The translations under genes were made by a program, and so were the position numbers. From Pleurotus djamor (lineage: Eukaryota; Basidiomycota; Agaricomycetes; Agaricales; Pleurotaceae), in assembly GCA_029747585.1 (NCBI GenBank), contig JAPEVF010000227.1, positions 1 to 64,000 on the forward strand: 64,000 nucleotides of DNA, in the 5' to 3' direction. The notes under the pieces were generated by a model. The model had not been told where the DNA came from. It saw only the letters and a program-made list of their open reading frames with translations, and ran no database searches. This document shows, piece by piece, positions 59,969 to 64,000 of the stretch. The number at the start of each line of letters is the position of its first letter. The stretch's first letter is position 1.

Positions 59969-60648
59969 ATGGGGCGTAAACAGATTTACCGAACTGACGA
60001 GGAGAGGGCACAGGCTTGTAGGGATAAGCATAAGCGCTATTATGAACGGTATAACAATCCTTTGTATTATCAAGCAACTTGATACTCAGTTCCATTCCAG
60101 CCACCGAGAGATTCGCCTTGCTAAAGGGCGTGACAGCTACGAGGAGAGGAGGCGGGAGAACAAAGAGAAGAGAAAGGCCCGAAACCGCATCTCATGTGCT
60201 CGGTGCGTATTTGATCGTAGTTGAATGTCGAAGACTTGCGCTTACCCACTCTACAGACCGGTTAAAACGCGAAAGACATTTTTCAACACTCCCTCCAGCC
60301 CCCCTTCCCCNTTCGGCGGCGGCGTACGAGAAGATTTCTTCTCTTGCAAAGGCATTAGACAGCAATCTCCGGTACGATGATCTTTGTGCGCTCTCCCTCC
60401 ATCAGGCGTCTGAGGTCGCAATCGAGGAGAAACTGGAGGTCGTAAACCAATGGAGTGACTCAGCCGCAGCACATCTTAACATCATACTTCAAAACGAGGG
60501 CGCCAGTGAGCTGTGGAAAGAGGCGGAAAAGTTGTGTTCTAGGTTTAGGGTAGCTGTTGCGTGTGTGGAGGATATATATTGTCACTTCATTGAAGGGGAC
60601 TTGGAGGATGCTCATAATTACCACCAACTACTGTACCAGCCTCGTTAG
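59969..60648 (+). CDS. Small basic-region protein, paralogous in layout to the 53606 gene
   Basis: Exons 59969-60048, 60101-60202 and 60257-60648 give about 190 residues when the N at 60311 is left out. The first exon is 80 nt, exactly as in the 53606 gene. The N-terminus (DEERAQACRDKHKRYYER then HREIRLAKGRDSYEERRREN) is a basic helix. The C-terminal helical domain ends with FRVAVACVEDIYCHFIEGDL, aligned with the other copy. A Pro/Ser linker, in which the N falls, joins the two. Function unknown. Confidence 0.75.
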
Positions 60649-60805
60649 CCACCAGCTCGCGATAATTATGTACTTCATCAACACCATGGCCTGGTGGTTC
60701 GAAATTCCAACCCCCTGAGAAAAAGCCCCTAAGGTCTAGGTCCCCTGTATTTAAGCTATTTAATACATTAAAAAANTCCTCGCCATCACTCTTTGCAGTC
60801 CAACC

Positions 60806-61280
60806 ATGACTTCGCACCATATTCCTCGTGAGCGTGCTCCTCGATGCACACTGTACATACTAGCTAATCATCTAATAGTCGATCTAGGCAAGGAGGAGGT
60901 ACAGCACCTCAAAACATACTGGGTCCTCCACTACCGCGAGGCGATCATCAAGGGTCGCGTGCCAGAGTTTTTTACACAGTTCTGGCCCCAGTGGTTTGGG
61001 CGCTTCCCCATCGAGGTCAGCCCCATCGAGCACCGCAGCGTGATTGCGACGCGTCGCCTGGCTAGGAAAAAGGTGAGCAACAAGCAACTAGTTTGTTTCG
61101 GGCGCCGGGCTTACAGGGTTTGCCTAGACTGTGAAGGCCACTTTGAAGTGGCTCAGCCTCAGCTATTGGCCAGCCCACGCACCCAGGGACGCACCGATTG
61201 TCATCAGTGATGACGAAGACGAAGGAACTAGTGAACCTATTGTAATTAGCGACGACGACGACGACGACGAGTTAGTGTAG
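60806..61280 (+). CDS. Small protein with two SUMO-interaction-like acidic motifs
   Basis: Exons 60806-60827, 60879-61072 and 61128-61280 give about 122 residues. The N-terminal 70 residues are helical and aromatic (EEVQHLKTYWVLHYREAI, PEFFTQFWPQWFGRFPIEV). The C-terminus carries PIVISDDEDEG and again PIVISDDDDDDE, each a short hydrophobic core followed by acids, the usual form of a SUMO-interacting motif. The KDZ transposase gene starts 176 bp downstream on the same strand. The FFTQFWPQWFGRFP type of segment is seen in small proteins near basidiomycete transposons. Start exon is only 22 nt. Function unknown. Confidence 0.6.
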
Positions 61281-61455
61281 AAAGTACTTACATCCTTGTA
61301 ATACACGTGGGCCGTCCAATTTACATCCGCTCCGAAATTTCGCGTCCAACGGAGGAAAAAAAANGAAGTCTGCAATTAGGTCAAGTCCACAAATTCCACG
61401 GACACGCATTTGTACCTACCTTGTCGCGTCGCCGTCTCCCCTGGTCAAGGTACCC

Positions 61456-64000
61456 ATGTACCGTTCCAAAGGTCGCGTCCTAAGTGCTCTGCAGCCTCGA
61501 AGACAGGACACGAGCAATACCCATACACTCAAGCGTGGCGAGAATGCGCGATCCTTGAGGACAAAGCGGAGGAGGGTTGCCGAGGAGGAGCCGCCGCAAA
61601 CAGAACCGATCATCCCGGAATGGTCACCAAACGACGAACTTGAGGGTTGGGAAATTGAGCAGCATGCAGATTTGGAGGATGTTGATGAGGGGCCGGGGTT
61701 ACTACCGAGCATGCTGAGGAAGAGATACGCGTCTTCGGTGAGTAATTATGAAGTCAGTCAAAGGGGACTCACTGACAAACCCAAAAGGACAATCCTATGC
61801 AAGAATGGATGAGTTCAAGGGAGGACTTCCTGCATGAAATAATGAAGCTCGAGGCCCAAACATCGGACGGACGCGCTGGCGTATGTACGACGTGCTTGGA
61901 GGCAACCGGCGTTTCCGAGGACGATGGCGTAGCGCGTGAGGGAGAGCCTCAACCGCTGTTCCGATGCCGGGAGTGCACCTGGGGAATTAATGAGTGCGAG
62001 TCGTGCTGCCTACGACGACACTCAACTCTGCCGCTGCACCACATTGAGGTGAGTATAAATCTTGATATGTCCTTGCGTGGCGTTGACTAGATTTCGGCAC
62101 TAGAAATGGAACGGTCAGAGTTTTGAGAAGTTCTCGCTACAGAAGCTCGGGCTCAGGGTGCAGCTTGGACATGGGGGGGNAGGAGTGTCCAGTTCCGGAG
62201 CCGGGGCCAAAGAGCTTTACAGTTTTGCATACGAATGGCATACACACTGTCACCGTTGATTATTGCAATTGCGAGAAACGGGTAGCACGTACCTCTCAGC
62301 TCTTCCAAGCGCGATGGTACCCGGCAACAACCAAGTTTCCTGCGAGCTGCGCGACACTCGAGATGCTCCAAAATTTTCATGGGCTGTCGCTCTGTAGCAA
62401 GGTATCAGGGCATGAGTACTATACTAATTTGGAACGCCTGACAAGCAACATACGTGTCGACAGACCCAAGGTAATTCGCACCTTTTGGTTAGGAATTGCG
62501 GTCGCTAACGCCTCTAAAGACCAGGTATACCAGCTTTCTTCGTATGGCAAGACAGTACCGACATCTCCGTATGTTGAAACGGGCGGGAAGGGCGCATGTC
62601 AAAGACGGGATAGCGAAGACTGAGAAAGGGCAGTTGGCAGTCATTTGCCCAGCGTGTCCACGATGTGGGGTGAATTTGCCAGAAGACTGGAAGTCGGTGG
62701 ATCCAGCCTTGAGGTCAGTCAAAATTCGTGATGTATGTTCGAAACATATGGTGACCGTGCGACCTTAGATTTCTATATATGTTATTTGTCTCAATTGATG
62801 CAAATTTTCGACTAAAAAACCGACTTCGGGCAGGCGAAAAGGCAGATCCTGGTTTACACACTGGCCTGGCCTACTTCGTCCCTCAAAAATCATACAACGA
62901 TCATATTCTCAAGCATGTTTCCGACGCGGATGTAAGCTACACTTCATATTCAGTCTCTTTCGTATACTAAGTCCTCTTACCAGGCGAAGAGCTGCAGCAG
63001 CTTCAGGGCCATCACTCGTGCTGACTCCAAGTCCACCAACGGCCTTCGGTACACCGGTGTCGGCATGTGCGTATGCTCACGACATGAAATTGTTCGACCT
63101 CTTGGGATTGGGGACCTTCAGAAAGGAGAGCGGTGAGTACTACCACGGTCGTTTATGGTCTTTCCTGATAATTTTCCAGCTATTGCAACATGGATTTTAT
63201 ATTCCTCTCGGCTCTTCTCACTGTCGCCCTCGCCCACGTTATGGTGATTTATGACATTGCTTGTCAATGGAAGGTAAATCTCCCAACTCGTATCGCCCAA
63301 TTCCCAGAAGAGCTACGGCCCTCCCCTGATTGCAAGCTTGGATTCGCTATCCCGAAGTGTCATACGCCGGCCCATCAAGCCTCTTGCCAGGCACCTCATT
63401 CCCTCAATCTCAAGCCTGGTGCTGGCCGCACTGACGGAGAGGGAATCGAACGTGACTGGTCCGTTCTCAATCCAGCCGCCAACAGCACCCGAGCAATGGG
63501 ACAGGGCTCTCGTCACGACACCCTGGATGATCTCATCGCCTATCACAACTGGCAAAAAATCACGGCCCTCGGCCAGACTCTCAAACGCAAGTATTACACC
63601 GCTGTTGTCGAATCCAGGAAGACCAAGGAGCTACACGACGACTTTTGCGATGCAATCCCTGTCCAAGTCCGGCAGGCATGGGTGAAAATGATCACGGAAT
63701 GGGAGGATAATCCGAAAAAGCCAAATCCCTATGAGGTCCTGGTCAATCGTGAGTGTAGCCCTTCAGTTCCCATGAGTAGTGCGCTGATCATCGACCAGAC
63801 GAGACCGAAAACGACGTCAAAAAGAAGTTGCTGGAGATAGAGTGCCGGGACTCGGCGCTGGGAAGGATTAACCACGACAAAACGGAGACAGCGTTTCTCT
63901 CGGCGGGGTTATTCATTGAGGAATCACAGTACGTAGGCTGAAAATTTGTTACCTACATTACCCCGCTAACCCGATATTCGTGCCAGACGTCGTGTAAAGT
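61456..64000 (+). CDS. KDZ (Kyakuja-Dileera-Zisupton) transposase with CxC2 cysteine cluster, 3' end beyond window
   Basis: Exons 61456-61737, 61788-62048, 62104-62470, 62520-62713, 62769-62931, 62984-63132, 63180-63748, 63799-63928 and 63987 onward are in phase once the N at 62180 is left out. About 700 residues lie in the window. The CxC2-type cluster reads CTTCLEATG, FRCRECTWGINECESCCLRRH and LPLHHIEKWNG. The transposase part has VSIDANFRLKNR (first Asp), TGVGMCVCSRHEIVRP, the LGIGDLQKGERY motif, VIYDIACQWK (second Asp) and DGEGIERDWSVLNP (Glu). It then has HNWQKITALGQTLKRKY. These are the KDZ hallmarks. No real stop is seen, so it may be functional. Confidence 0.9.

Noticed and set aside
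1..64000. CRISPR arrays, bacterial operons, rRNA or tRNA genes
   Set aside because: No repeat-spacer pattern, ribosomal or tRNA-like sequence was noticed, and the gene structure is clearly eukaryotic.

Overview
The window looks like nuclear DNA of an Agaricomycete (mushroom-forming basidiomycete). Genes have many 47-75 nt introns. The gene content is lineage-typical: Plavaka, KDZ and Tnp2/CACTA transposases, a DUF6532 protein, a class I hydrophobin, NACHT-WD40 STAND proteins, a wax-synthase-like gene array and fungal-type kinases. Exon models were assembled by hand from splice signals and codon phase. Nearly all major models divide exactly by three. Family names are recognised from motifs, not from a search.

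Layout. 1-603 is the 3' end of a gene entering from the left. 0.7-4.8 kb is an apparently intact Tnp2-type transposase gene. 5.3-5.9 kb is a small two-exon gene. 5.9-9.7 kb is mostly gene-poor and holds a 46-bp tandem repeat and weak exons. 9.7-18 kb is transposon-rich: a 5'-truncated hAT element, an intact Tc1/IS630-like gene, a hypothetical gene and a complete Plavaka transposase. 18.2-22.4 kb carries a DUF6532 gene and a seven-helix membrane protein gene. 22.6-30.5 kb is a duplicated block: three tandem wax-synthase-like acyltransferase genes (the first a pseudogene) flanked by two paralogous kinase genes. 30.9-33.5 kb has an unknown gene and a secreted fasciclin-domain gene. 34.4-43.2 kb is a tandem pair of NACHT-WD40 receptor-like genes, the downstream one intact. 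44.9-45.4 kb is a hydrophobin gene. 46.2-50.3 kb is a PARP-like ADP-ribosyltransferase gene apparently split by a 2.0-kb insertion with imperfect terminal inverted repeats. 51.5-64 kb is a run of hypothetical genes of the kind that accompany transposons, ending in a KDZ transposase gene that runs off the window.

The window contains single N symbols, mostly beside homopolymers. In eight of the nine gene models that contain one in an exon, leaving the N out restores the reading frame, so these breaks are probably assembly artefacts.

Themes are self/non-self recognition (NACHT-WD40), surface proteins (hydrophobin, fasciclin), local tandem duplication and heavy transposon traffic. The least explained parts are the split PARP-like gene with its inserted element, the acyltransferase/kinase block, and the cluster of unknown genes next to the KDZ transposase.
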